Source: Dichetophora obliterata (lineage: Eukaryota; Arthropoda; Insecta; Diptera; Sciomyzidae). Taken from it: 64,000 nt of DNA. The stretch lies in NCBI GenBank assembly GCA_963920525.1, contig OY986439.1, forward strand, positions 48,053,482 to 48,117,481. The letters are read 5' to 3'. The first letter of the stretch is position 1. Each line of letters starts with the position of its first letter. The position numbers were made by a program, and so were the translations under genes. The notes below the pieces were generated by a model that ran no database searches, was not told the origin of the DNA, and was given only the letters and a program-made list of their open reading frames with translations. This document shows, piece by piece, positions 33,398 through 44,775 of the stretch.

Positions 33398-33757
33398 TGC
33401 ACCAATATTAAGAAAATATCTCTCTTTTGAAGAAAGTGTTCTTTTTTTGTGAGAAACTATGAGCGCAATTTAAAGAAAAGATTTATTAAAATTAAATAAA
33501 TATTTCTCTGTTTTCGGGAAAAATTAACACAATAAAGAAAACGTTTGAGCCTGTTATAAAGAAATATTTTTCTGTTAAAGAGAAGATGTCTTTATTGATG
33601 AGAAAATATTTCTCTTTTTCATGGAAGCTTTTTTCCATTTTTAGTGAATTTTTGGGATCACATTTAGAGAAAAGCATTCTCTGGAGCAAAGTCAATACCA
33701 TTTTTCTTTAAATATGATGCCTTTTTTTTCATATTTAGAGAAACTTTTTTCTGAGTG

Positions 33758-36700
33758 CAGCTATATTAAAATTCTTTATCCTTAATATATTGCTTATATT
33801 AGTATGCCTATATTTTTGCTCTACTACCGCCATTTAAAAAAATTCACATTATATAATATTTGCTTAATAAAACCCCGTATTCCAGGGTTGCCAACATATC
33901 CGACCTTAGTTTTAGAGTGAAACATAATCAACAAATTCATTCACATAAATTGTGTTTCCTAGTTTACAAAAATTCTAAAAGACAATGACTTTACAGTGGT
34001 GTCAGCCCTTAACTGCATCGCTAAATACGTTATTGCCATCTTATAAAATATGATAAAATAAAATCTCAACTTGACTTAAGACTGAACTGAATTGTGAATG
34101 CGATTGAAGAATACAAAAATTCTTCTACTTCAAATTATGTCATAAAAACCAAAAAGGCCTTCATACAACGAATGTATAACAAAATAAACTTTGAAGAAAA
34201 AATCTGTTGATGATTATTGATAAATACAATTAAAAAAAGAATTCATAGAGAAAAAAGTATTGCTTCTCGTGTTTTGCTTGTCGTTAGTGTGTTTTTTCGT
34301 GACTTAATATAAAGCGTCAATTGGAAAAACCAACTAGTTCTTTTTTTGCGCAATTTGTACTAGCTATGAAATACTAAAAAAAACTTTCAGCGTAGTACAG
34401 TTCACTTTGATTTTATTTCGTTTTACTGTCAAAATTTTTACTGACAAAAATAAATTTAATCTGAACACGTATTGTGACAATTTTGTTAGTTTTCCAACTG
34501 TTTGAAGAATATCAATTCAAAAAATTCAACATAGGTAAGTGTTTGCATTGTTCTTAAAAATAGTAACTTCATAAAAAAAAAGAAATGCATCACCTTCTAC
34601 GGTGATGTACTTCTTGTCGTAATACATGCAAGAGAAAAGAAATAAATGCCTCAAACGCTTGAATGCTACGAAACTACTTTAAGATCCTTTTTAAGACTTT
34701 AGCAAAAAGTACCAGTTTGGAAATGTTCATATACTAGTTCAAATATAGGGAAAAAAGAATGTTTCTTTTCCAAAAATTGTCTTTTCCTATGACATCAACA
34801 GGTAAAAAGCGTTAGTTCGATCAATGTAAAAGGGTATTATAGAGGGATCAGTACTGGTCCTTTTTAGAGCTAGTTCACGACTATTTAAAAGTTGGTCCAA
34901 TTTTGAATATAATGAACAGATTTTCTGGTCCCATCTGAATTCGCTCTAAGAAAGTTTTACTATATTTCATAATTTTTTAAAAGTTTTCTCAAGAACTGAA
35001 GTGTTACAAACTCATGAAGCTTAATCATAAGCTATGTGTCATACGTAAGTCGAATGCAGTGTTTTATCATTAAAACAGAAACTTTCTTAATAATAGACAC
35101 TTCTTACTAGCTATTATCGTTAACACTTAATAACAAATTGGCCAATAAGTGAATGTTGCCAATTAAGCACTTAACCTAAAGCTTAAGACGAAAAACTAAA
35201 ATTAATGATTATTGTATGAAAAAAAAAATTAACAATAAAAAAAGCAATTTGAAGAAAATGCTAAGCCAACAATTGCTGGGCATTAAAAGAAATGGACGAA
35301 ATTTATTGCAGCGTTCAGCTATAATTTAAGCAATTATGTGTAATTCGCAGGCTATATTTATATAAAACTAGTTACCAACGCTGGAAATCAAAAGAAAATA
35401 AGTTAAAAAAACAATAGAATAAAGCAGCACAGCCGACAGTGTAGCCATCAGGACGAATAATTAGCTTGTAACAGAGAAGAGAGAAATAAAAAAATGAACA
35501 CAAAATTTCAATAAAAATTGCATTATACGATTTCCGATTATTTTTGCACATTTCTTTTCCGTTTGTAGGCTACAATTGTGGCTTAAACGTACTGTAGTTG
35601 GCAAAAAAATAAACAAACAAACAACAACAGGCAACAAAACAACCTGTCGAAGTCAAGACGAAACCAAAGGAACCAACAATCAAAGAAATCAACGAACGAA
35701 CGAACGAACGAAAGTCCGGCGTCCTCTTTGGCCAATTATAATTTATAATATTAACAACAACAACAACGGCTCTTGTTGTTGTTGTTGTTGTTATTGCAGT
35801 TCTTGTCAATAGTAAAATAAAAATGAGAAAAAAATTAATAGCCAGCGCATTCATTAAATCCATTTAGAGCCCAAGTCAAATGAGTGCGCTAAAAACAGCC
35901 ATAATTGCAGTGAATTGAACGAATGAACGCCGAAACGGATGCCAAGTATCCACCATTAAAATGGGCTGCAAAATAAGAAAGCGACAACAACGACAAAGAA
36001 GTAGAAGAAAAACAGAAAAAGCAGAAGTTGTAAGTAAACCGGTAGCCGCTTAAATGAGAGCAAACTGCAGCAACAAACAAAAAATCGCTGCTTCATTTTA
36101 AACATTTTTTCTGTAACATTTTTGCCTGTATTATTTTTATTTTTCTTGCCAATAATAAGCTTCTAAGAAATCGCGCTGGTAAAACACGTTAACAGCGCCA
36201 TTTTGTTGCATGGCTCTAGCGTTGCGCGGTCAAAACAAACACACACACACTCGCGCTAACATTCCTCACTTGCATGCATATATTCACGCCGTCTCTTTCT
36301 AATTAGTCATAATTCTCATGCAAGTTTCATTCTCAAATTGGCCCAAACAAAGCAAAAAAAAAGGCTTCAAAAAGCCGGCAAGAAATTACAACTACAACTA
36401 AACAGTCGGATTTTTACCTGCAATAACAGAAATGCGATTTTATTTCTTTTAATTTATGAATGCATGCATGAAAATATGCGTCAAGAATAACTGACTTAAG
36501 TGCAGAGAAGAGAGAAAAAGAAAAATAAGCCCATCGGCTATCTATGCTTGCATGTGTGCAGAGGTGTGTGTTTGAGCCATGTATATTGGCGTTTTGCATG
36601 CGGATATTTTTAGTGCACAGTGGCACAAAAATGATTTTATTCAGTTATTCATCGGAAGAAGTAAATATTTTTTCAATTCTGTGCTAACTTGTTATATGAA

Positions 36701-36849
36701 TGTATTAAAACTTGTTAAAACTTTGCTCTATATAAATAAATCCTCGTTAAAGCAAGAAAACAAACGAGCAACGCAGCTCTGTGGTGTGTTATAAAGTTTA
36801 AGAATTTTACTACGTTACTGCGCTAATGCAAACTTTTATATTAAAGTAA
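33758..36849. other. Non-coding, probably host intergenic or intronic DNA
   Basis: No transposon ends or proteins are recognised. Features seen are (ACGA)n at 35694-35711 and facing (CAA)n and (TTG)n runs at 35754-35767 and 35773-35793. CA-rich tracts lie near 36236-36250. Base composition is more balanced than in the transposon zones, typical of fly intergenic DNA. Confidence 0.4.
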
Positions 36850-37712
36850 CGCAGTAGCAAACACAATAGTAAATGCTGATAAGACGAAGCATTTGGTGTA
36901 TGCTTGGGTAGTTCACAAACGAACTAGTTCAAATGAACTATTCGCACTCATGAAATAAGCGAACTAGTTCGTTGATTATCGTTCTTTTAGTTCGTTCAAG
37001 CGACTTTGCAGCGAGTCAGATCGAAATTAAAAATATATTCAACAATGGCTTGAGTCATTTTGATAGTTTTTCACTACTAAAAGGTAAACAATTTGTTTGT
37101 GACAAATATTGTGTTGAATGCCCTATGTAATATTTTTAAGTAAATTTCTTCAATGCTCACAGTTAATGATTGATTCGTTCATAGAGAAAGAGTAAACAAA
37201 ACGAACTAAAAAACCTATTGAACTAACTATAACGAGCTAATATACCTAACGATCTAAAACACCAAACGAACTATAAGACCTAACGAACTAACAACATGAA
37301 CAAGTGCACAAAATGAGCTAAAAGAGCGAACGAACTAAATGAACTATATGAACGAACTAGTTCATTAGACTCAATGGAACTAAAAAGAGCGATATTTTTT
37401 GTGAACTAAAATGCCCAAGCCTAATTTGGTGTCAACAAACAAACAGTTCCAGGGTCTTGGAACCAACGATACAGTTCAGAATATATTCTTTATGGTTGAA
37501 AAGGATTTCATCTATCTGGAATCCAGCATAAACTTCACAAAAGATGTCACCATTGAGATTAAACGAAGGATAACTTTTGCCAACAGGAGTTACTTTGGGC
37601 ACAGTAGGCAATTGTGAAGCCTGTGAAGCCGAGCCTTCTCTCGATGAACAAATATCACGCTGTAGAAATCGCTCATCATGCCCGTTCTTCCTATACATCA
37701 CAAACCTGGAAT
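36850..37712 (+). pseudogene. 3' fragment of an RTE-like LINE, split by a hAT MITE
   Basis: Pieces at about 36862-36898 (AATGCTGATAAGACGAAGCA) and 37424-37712 align in order with 40245-40545 of the full-length copy downstream. They encode decayed NADKTK, LGTND, YLESSINFTKD, IEIKRRITFANRSYF and SRQL blocks that follow the RT domain. Several differences and stops show that it is dead. It lies immediately upstream of, and in the same direction as, the fuller copy. Confidence 0.75.
36899..37423. mobile_element. hAT-type MITE, 525 bp, 8-bp target duplication
   Basis: ATTTGGTG occurs at 36891-36898 and 37424-37431. The left end TATGCTTGGGTAGTTCAC faces the complement of TAGGCTTGGGCATTTTAGTT. The interior is built of GAACTAGTTC palindromes and CGAACTA words and has no coding sequence. 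Removing it rejoins the LINE fragment. The 8-bp duplication and TAGG..TGGGCA ends fit a hAT MITE. Confidence 0.78.
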
Positions 37713-40700
37713 AAGGTATATTAACCAGGTAGGCTCTCAAAATTTGAAATCTTGTTCTTCTTCTCTGTCTCAACCTGGCGAGGCCAGCATAATCTTTGTG
37801 AAATTGCCTCAAGTCGACTCAAACCGCCACGTGGTGTTTCCTGGGCAACGTCAAAACTGACAACCGTTAGTTTGGCGGCTAATCTGAGCGGCGGGCCCCC
37901 CTAGGCTTAAAATAGGTTGTGCGTCGGGTTTGAAGCCCACCCGTAAAACCCATTTCAATGAAAGCAAATAAGAAAAGAAGAAAAAAGATCCCCAAATCTG
38001 ATGACGACAACCGCAAACGAAAAACTGATAATGATTTACGGATATGCATCTGGAATATCCAAACCCTTAATTGGGAAGGTGCCTCTATCCAACTGACTGA
38101 TGTCTTGGAAAGATACAAAGCTGATATCACTGCTATCCAAGAAATGCGATGGAAGGGACAGGGTTGCATTCGGCATGCACCCTGTGATATCTACTACAGT
38201 GGCCATACGGAGAAGCATGAGTTTGGATGCAGATTTGTAGTTGGCAAGAGACTACGGCCCCACGTCCTGCGATTTACACCTGTGAACGAACGACTTACCA
38301 TAACCCGCATCAAGGTTTAATTTTTCAATATAAGCCTAATATGTGCGCACGCTTCGACAGAAGACAAGGACGATGAGATCAAGGAAATTTTCTAGGAGCG
38401 CCTTGAAAATGCTTACGCGCGCTGCCCCCGCCACGACGTAAAAATCGTGCTTGGTGACTTCAACGCTAAGGTGGGCAAGGAAAATATATTTGGTCCAACA
38501 GTCAGAAAGTTCAGCCTCCACGACAACACCTCCGATAACGGAATGAGGCTGATTCACTTCGCCGCAGCACGAAACATGGTCGTAAGTAGCACTAGATTCA
38601 AGCATTTCAATATTCATAAAGCCACCTGGATGTCCCCTGATCAAAAAACCAAAAATCAAATTGATCACGTTTTGATAGACGGAAGGCACTCTTCCAGTGT
38701 ATTGGATGCACGCACGATCCGTGGTGCAAACATTGACTCGGATCACTATCTTGGTGCAGCCAAGATCCGTACACGTCTGTGCGCAGCTAAGAATACACAC
38801 AACACTACACAGAGAAAGCTAGACGTCGACAAGCTGCAATCGAAACAGACAGCCGATGCTTTCGCCACTCGACTCTCACTCCCGCTTCAAAGCACTCCTC
38901 CAATCGATGATATATGCGCGCAGTGGACACACGTTTCCAACTCTATGCGTGCGGCTGCTGAAGAGGTGATTGGCTACCACCGCCCTCGCCGAAACCAGTA
39001 ATACGACCAGGAGTGTCGCGACGCCACTGCAGAGAAAGACGCCTCTTACAAAACCACCCTGCAGTCGGTTGTAACGCGCGCTGCTAAGGAGCTATTCAAA
39101 GAAAAGAGGAGGGAAGAGCAACATATTTTCAGGCGAAAAAAAAGAGAGAGGCAGAAAAGCGCGAGCAAGAGAAGATTGAAATGTATAGTGACAGGAATGA
39201 GACCCGAAAATTTTTCGAAAAAATAAGACGCCTTGCTTTTAAAACCGGGGCCTCTTCCTGCAAGGATGAAAACGGGAATCTAGTGACAGATGTCCAGAGT
39301 ACACTGACGTTATGGAGGGAACACTTCGCTAAGCTTCTAAATGGCGACGCTGACAACAATTCCGCCAATAGAGATGATATTCCGGAAAACCCAATTTTGG
39401 ATGACAGCGTTGAGGTTCCGCTGCCCGACTATGATGAAGTTCTGACAGCTATAACTCGGCTTTAAAATAACAAAGCCGTGGAAACTGATGGCTTACCTGC
39501 TGAGCTGTTTAAGAACGGAGGCGAAGCTCTACTTAAATGCATTCACGAGATTCTATGCAGAATGTGGTCGGAAGAATGCATTCCGAACGATTGGAATCTC
39601 AGTGTGCTTTGCCCAATCCACAATAAAGGCGATCCCACTATCTGTGCCAATTACCGTGGGATAAGCCTTCTTAATATCGCATATAAGGTCCTGTCGAGCG
39701 TTTTATGTGAAAGATTGAAGCCCATTGTAAACGAACTGATCGGACCTTATCAGTGTGGTTTCAGACCTAAAAAGTCCACCATCTACCAGATTTTCACGCT
39801 ACGACAAATCTTGGAGAAGACTCAAGAAAAACAAGTCGACACCCACCATCTTTTTGTCGACTACAAAGTCGCCTTCGACAGCCCAATAAGGAAGCACCTG
39901 TACTCCACCATGTCTGAATTTGGTATTCCTGCAAAACTAATACGACTTTGCAGGATGACACTGAGCAACACCAGCAGCGCAGTTAAAATCGGGAAGGACC
40001 TCTCCCCACCATTTATTACCAAACGAGGTTTCAGACAAGGTGATTCCTTATCGTGCGACTTTTTCAACCTAATGATGGAAAAGATCATCCGAGCTGCTGA
40101 TCTGAGACGTAGTGGCACAATATTCTACAAGAGTGTTATGCTGCTTGCGTATGCTGATGACATCGATATCATTGGCCATAATACGCGCGAAGTCAGTGCA
40201 GCATTTTCCAGATTAGAAAGAGAGTAAAGTCGAATGGGTCTGGCAGTGAATGCAGATAAGACGAAATACTTAGTGTCAACAAACAAACTGTCCAAGCGTC
40301 TTGGAACCAACGTTACCGTTGACAATACCTCCTTCGAGGTTGTGAAGGACTTCGTTTATCTGGGATCCAGCATAAACTCAACCAACGACATCAGCATTGA
40401 GATCAAACGAAGAATAACTCTTGCCAACAGGTGTTACTTTGAGCTCAGTAGGCAATTGAGAAGCAGAGCCCTCTCTCGACGAACGAAAATCACGCTCTAT
40501 AAATCGCTCATCATGCCGTCCTACTTTATGCATCACAAACCTGGACGCTGAGCAACTCAGATGAAAGGACTTTAGGAGCATTCGAGAGAAAGATTCTTCG
40601 TAAGATCTACGGACTAATCTGCGTCAATGGCGAGTACCGAATACGGTGGAATGATGAACTGTATGAGCTTGTATGCTGACATCGACATAGTCAAGCGCAT

Positions 40701-40970
40701 TAAAATCGAGCGACTTCGCTGGCTAAGTCATGTTCAGCGCATGAAAGACGATGCTCCAGTGAAAAAAACATTTGATTCGGTACCCAGCGGCGGTCAACGC
40801 AGAAGAGGACGACCGCATCTTCGTTGGAAAGACCAAGTAGAGGACAACCTGACGAAGCTTGGAATTTCCAACTGGCGCCAGCAAGCGAAAGACAGAAATG
40901 GCTGTCGAAAATTCTTAGATGAGGCCAAGACCGACGGTTGTAGCGCCAACTAAGTAAGTAAGTAGTATCT
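37713..40970 (+). mobile_element. RTE-like LINE, near full length, (TAAG)n tail
   Basis: The unit runs from a GC-richer 5' leader (37713-37957) through endonuclease, reverse transcriptase and C-terminal domains to a short tandem tail, TAAGTAAGTAAGTA, at 40952-40965. The domain set and the tail style resemble RTE-type insect LINEs whose proteins are often labelled craniofacial development protein 2-like or endonuclease-reverse transcriptase. The clade call is from memory. GC content is clearly above that of the neighbours. No target duplication is obvious. Confidence 0.82.
37958..40953 (+). pseudogene. LINE polyprotein: AP-endonuclease and reverse transcriptase, inactivated
   Basis: The protein would nick target DNA and copy the element RNA into it. 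The endonuclease starts with RICIWNIQTLN and has the catalytic Glu in AIQEMRW, then GDFNAKVG and, toward its end, DSDHYL. The RT has NYRGISLLNIAYKVLSS, GPYQCGFRPKKST, FVDYKVAFDS, KRGFRQGDSLS and the catalytic LAYADDIDI at about 40147-40173. The C-terminus has RLRWLSHVQRM and GQRRRGRPHLRWKDQ. Breaks: stops at 38318, near 38393, 38999-39001, 39463-39465 and 40225-40227, and frame changes near 39130, 40545 and 40670. The FVDYK Asp is retained but the following F/Y-x-x-A-F-D context is altered. Confidence 0.9.
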
Positions 40971-42828
40971 CTCATTAAAAAATATTCCTGTTTGATTGTT
41001 TTGAAAAACTATTATTTTTATTTATATAAGATTTTTTTATTAATTTTATGAAAAGTTTTTATTTAATCATTATGAATTTTTTTGTGATTAAAATTTATTA
41101 TTATTTTTATTATTTTAATCAATTAATTGAATTATAAATTAAAAAGTTTTCGATTGAATTACTCAAAGATTTCACAACATGATTTCATTAAAATGTAGTA
41201 TTCTAATTATTTTAAGATATCATACTGATTTTTTTAAAACGTCACTCCCGCCTAAAACGACCATATAGCGACCATGAAAAATCTGTTCTCTCGTTCCTGC
41301 TAAATGTGTCTCTAAACCTGCTCTACTTGCTAATAAAACAAAATTTATTTTTAGCAAATTTTCAGATCTGATGCATTTATTGCTCCCACTGTATAACTTA
41401 TTAACCTGCAGCACACATAATATGAAAAACAACAACATCAACCAGTTACAGCAACAGTAACTCTTAGCAGTAATATGAAAAAAAGGATAATATTAAGTAT
41501 TCAAGCTATCGACAAGAACTATTCTCGCGGGCAATTTCAGATGCCATTCAAAAAGCAACAACAACAACAACAACAGCAATAACTAGTAATAGCAACCACT
41601 CCAAAAAACCTACTGCTCGGCAGTAAATTGCTGCTTTTAAAATGGCAACCGCTGGACTCACCAGCCAGCATATAAAAGTATTATAAATACGACAAAAAAA
41701 CCAAAAAAAAAAAGAACAAATTATTCGGCATAAAAACAACAACAACAGCCAACATATACATAGATTAAATGTTTCAACTAAAAAACGCTACATCAACGAC
41801 TTGCGATTGGAAGAAGTCGACGACGCCAAAACCGGGTCCAAGCAACCGACCAACCGACCAAAAACGCCTTCAAAGTTTTTTATTACCATGTAGCACGCCA
41901 TCGCATTGAGTGCACCAGCAGTGGCAACAACAACATCGCTGCCACTGGCAGCAGCCATTCGAGCAAAAAAGTCAAACCAAGCTAAGCCAAGTCAAGTCAA
42001 GCCAAGCCGGAGCGTGATGCGTGCAGCCGGCACCCCTCGAGCCATGCGAACTTGTGTTAACTTTTTACTTGTTTTGTGGAGTCTTCTTCACAGAGTATTT
42101 TGTACATTCTTTGTTTTTTGTACTTTACCAAATTAGCTGAAACTTGCAGCAAACTGCATAATCATAAACGCAGATACATTTTGTATCTCTTGAATGGGTG
42201 TAGTTGCAGTGATGCGAATGCGTGGTATTACGACCACATCTTGTCCAACGACTTCTGTTGTTACCCGCTTGCTTGACGTGATCCACTCACTTACTTGTTT
42301 ATTTACAATTTTCCTTATTATCTGTTGTTGCAAGTAGTAGTAGTTGTTGTCGTTGTTGGTAGTTGCTTCAGCAACAGCAGCATTATTATTAAAGTCATCT
42401 TATCTGCAGGAAGCGATCATCGCACTTGACTCTGGCTATAGCGGCTTTTCACGGCCATTCCATGGTTGCTTATTAAATTAATTCATTGTATAATTAAAAT
42501 AGCAAAAAAATTAGCAGATTTCGCTTAGCTTTTTGTGAAAATTATATACGTTTGTAGCTGCACGATCGACAATCTAGATGCTTAAATCGGAATTGGAAAT
42601 GAGCCTGCCTTATCGTAAGTGTGAATAAATTATTTTATCAGCTTAGTTAGAGTGACCGATTTTTACTTCAGGTACAAGCTTGATGTACAATTCAACTCAA
42701 AGCTGTCTTTTAGGTCTCTACGACCTACACTTTTTAAAAGATTTAAGGGACAATATCGAAGGGCTACTAATAATTGTGTAGTCTGTTTCAAATTCTGATT
42801 TGAATTTTCTTATCCACATACTCTAATA
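40971..42828. other. Non-coding, CAA/CAG-rich, probably host DNA
   Basis: (CAA)n tracts occur at 41558-41573 and 41728-41743, and CAG/CAA mixtures near 41925-41955 and 42365-42385. AAGCCAAGTCAAG words repeat near 41980-42005. This looks like fly intergenic, intronic or untranslated DNA. I cannot support an exon. Confidence 0.4.
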
Positions 42829-43254
42829 ATGTTATTTAATGCATTTGTGAGGTCTAGATTGGAGTTTGCATCCATTATTTGGAGCCCTTTCTACATATCA
42901 ACCTCTTGTAGAATGGAAAAAATTAAATAAAATTTCACTAGGTTTGCATTGCTGTCAATTAACTTTCATGACCCTTTGCCACCTTATAATTCTCAGCTAT
43001 TGCTCTTAAATCTGAAATCACTTGATTCCAGACGCAAGATTGAATCACTGATGCTTATATACGGTATTCTCTCTGTTTTAATAGACTGTCAATATCTACT
43101 GGAGATGATTCTATTTAATATTCCCGCAAGGAATTTAAGAAATTACAAATTATTTTATGTAAAATACTGTAGAACAAACTATGCCTTAAATGAGCCAATA
43201 ACTAAAGCTTTATTACTCTTGAATGAGTTATATGAAGATTATCAAAATAACTGA
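42829..43254 (+). pseudogene. C-terminus of a jockey-like non-LTR ORF2
   Basis: One frame reads FNAFVRSRLEFASIIWSPFY, then a TAA at 42928-42930, then DPLPPYNSQLLLLNLKSLDS, ILFNIPARNLRN and RTNYALNEPITKAL. These blocks occur in this order after the RT domain of jockey-type fly retrotransposons (VRSxLEYAS..W, DPLPPY, FNVPxRxLR, FHRTNY). RT, endonuclease and ORF1 are missing and no tail or duplication is evident, so it is an old fragment. Confidence 0.8.
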
Positions 43255-43758
43255 ACAGCGCTAAATTGATCAAAGATTTTATCTTAAAATAATGCCATAA
43301 CAGATCTCGTTCTTATTGCAGAAAGTGCTTTTTCTTACATTATTTCTAAAGAGCTGTAGAAGAGAAAAAGGAGGCCCATCTCCAATGTGCTCGTGGGATG
43401 TTTTGTTTTGGAGAAAAATCGCCAGCCAATGAGTTGAAGAAGAGCTGTGCCAAACAGAAAATCAATGAGTCAAGTAGTTTTTGAGGATTTGTGTAACCAC
43501 GAAACCAGAATTTGAGAACTTAATCTTTTCTATAATTTTTTTTTCTTTTTGTTTAAAGTGAGGCCTCCAAGGACATCTTGTTTCTTCGAGACCTGAAATA
43601 TCTTATGATAAAAAATTTTTATTTGAGATAATTTAAAGCTCATTTCTTTTCGGAAAAATTAATTGCAAAAAAAAAACGATACAGTTTGGATAGTATCGTA
43701 AATGTAGGCGTAGAATTGTTCTTTATACAGTAATGGAGAAAAGTTTTGGTTTTTTCGT
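43255..43758. other. Spacer, no feature recognised
   Basis: AT-rich with a few GC-richer patches (43340-43500). No protein or repeat ends recognised. Confidence 0.35.
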
Positions 43759-44775
43759 ATATATATATATATATTAGGCCGGGCCAATTTGTATGGAGCC
43801 GAAAAATTCGATTAAAGCCACCCCCTGGGATGATTCTATGGACAATTCTAAGCAACTTTGGTGAAGGAACCATAGGTCTATCTCGATTTTCGAGTCTCCC
43901 ACTTTTCAAAAAATGATTTTTCCCCTATAACATCATTGATTCAAAATTCGATTTTTTATTCATCGTTATATTATCTTTTTTTTGTGTATATGGGGGGTTT
44001 TTGGGGTCGAGAAATTAATTTCTGATCTTTATTTTTACCTATGACCACCGCCAGAGGGCGTTTCATGTCTATTTTAACCAAAATTATTTCTGCTGCTTTG
44101 CGGACTTTTTATCTCTGACATTTATTGTTCTTAATTTTAAGTAAGTCAATTGTTTATATCCGCACTGAACAAACTCGTAGCCCACCGCAAACTGCATTGA
44201 TGTGTATTGACGGTCGGCGATGGGTTTGTGTTGTTGATGTTCAGTGCGGCCTTTTGACACTTGCTGTCATATGTTTAGTGATTTTTCTCCCATTTTGGCT
44301 TTTCTCTCGCATTCCTTTAACCGCGTTGGTTCGTTTTTTTGCGTATGGAATTTAGTTGGTTTTAAATAAATAAAATTAAAGTAAATTAAGTACAGAAATT
44401 GTGTTCGTATTTATAATTGTTTAAACGCGTCAGTTTTTTTCGCATACTCCAGAGTGCATTACCCGGCATACCAACAGCACCACCAGACGGCACATCACCA
44501 GACAGCCGCAGCAATTAACGACACAAGGCTCCGCCACCAGCAGCAACATCATCCCCACCGACTATCAACGCACCCAGGAGAAACCAGGCAACACCAGTAA
44601 CACCCACATAGTGTGTAAAAACTAAAACGTTTAACAAGAAACGTAACTAATATAAATAAAATTCTCATCATTTTTACCATTGCGTTTTTACCAATTTGCA
44701 GGTGGAAAAAATATATTCGAACCAAATGTTTTAAAATATACTAATTTCAGTTATTTTTTAAGTCTTATGTATGCA

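Larger units (their letters stand above)
31612..33757. mobile_element. MITE with CACTCAGAAAAAAGTT ends, split by a LINE
   Basis: CACTCAGAAAAAAGTT at the left and its complement at 33757 give a 16-base perfect terminal repeat. The interior is a monotonous series of TTTCTC/GAGAAA and AAATATTTCTC words. Without the LINE insertion at 32404-33397 and one copy of its 13-bp duplication the element is about 1139 bp. No transposase is seen. Similar AT-rich words occur near 11080-11290. Confidence 0.6.

Noticed and set aside
35570..35863. Thr/Val-rich ORFs on both strands
   Set aside because: They are products of CAA/TTG and ACGA microsatellites.
37100..37130. Right end (TTGAATGCCCTA) pairing with the hAT-type end at 26968
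   Set aside because: The match is 10 kb away, lies inside another hAT MITE with its own borders and lacks the GC-rich subterminal words.
38336..38800. 154-codon minus-strand ORF
   Set aside because: It lies antisense to the LINE endonuclease, whose frame carries the conserved blocks.
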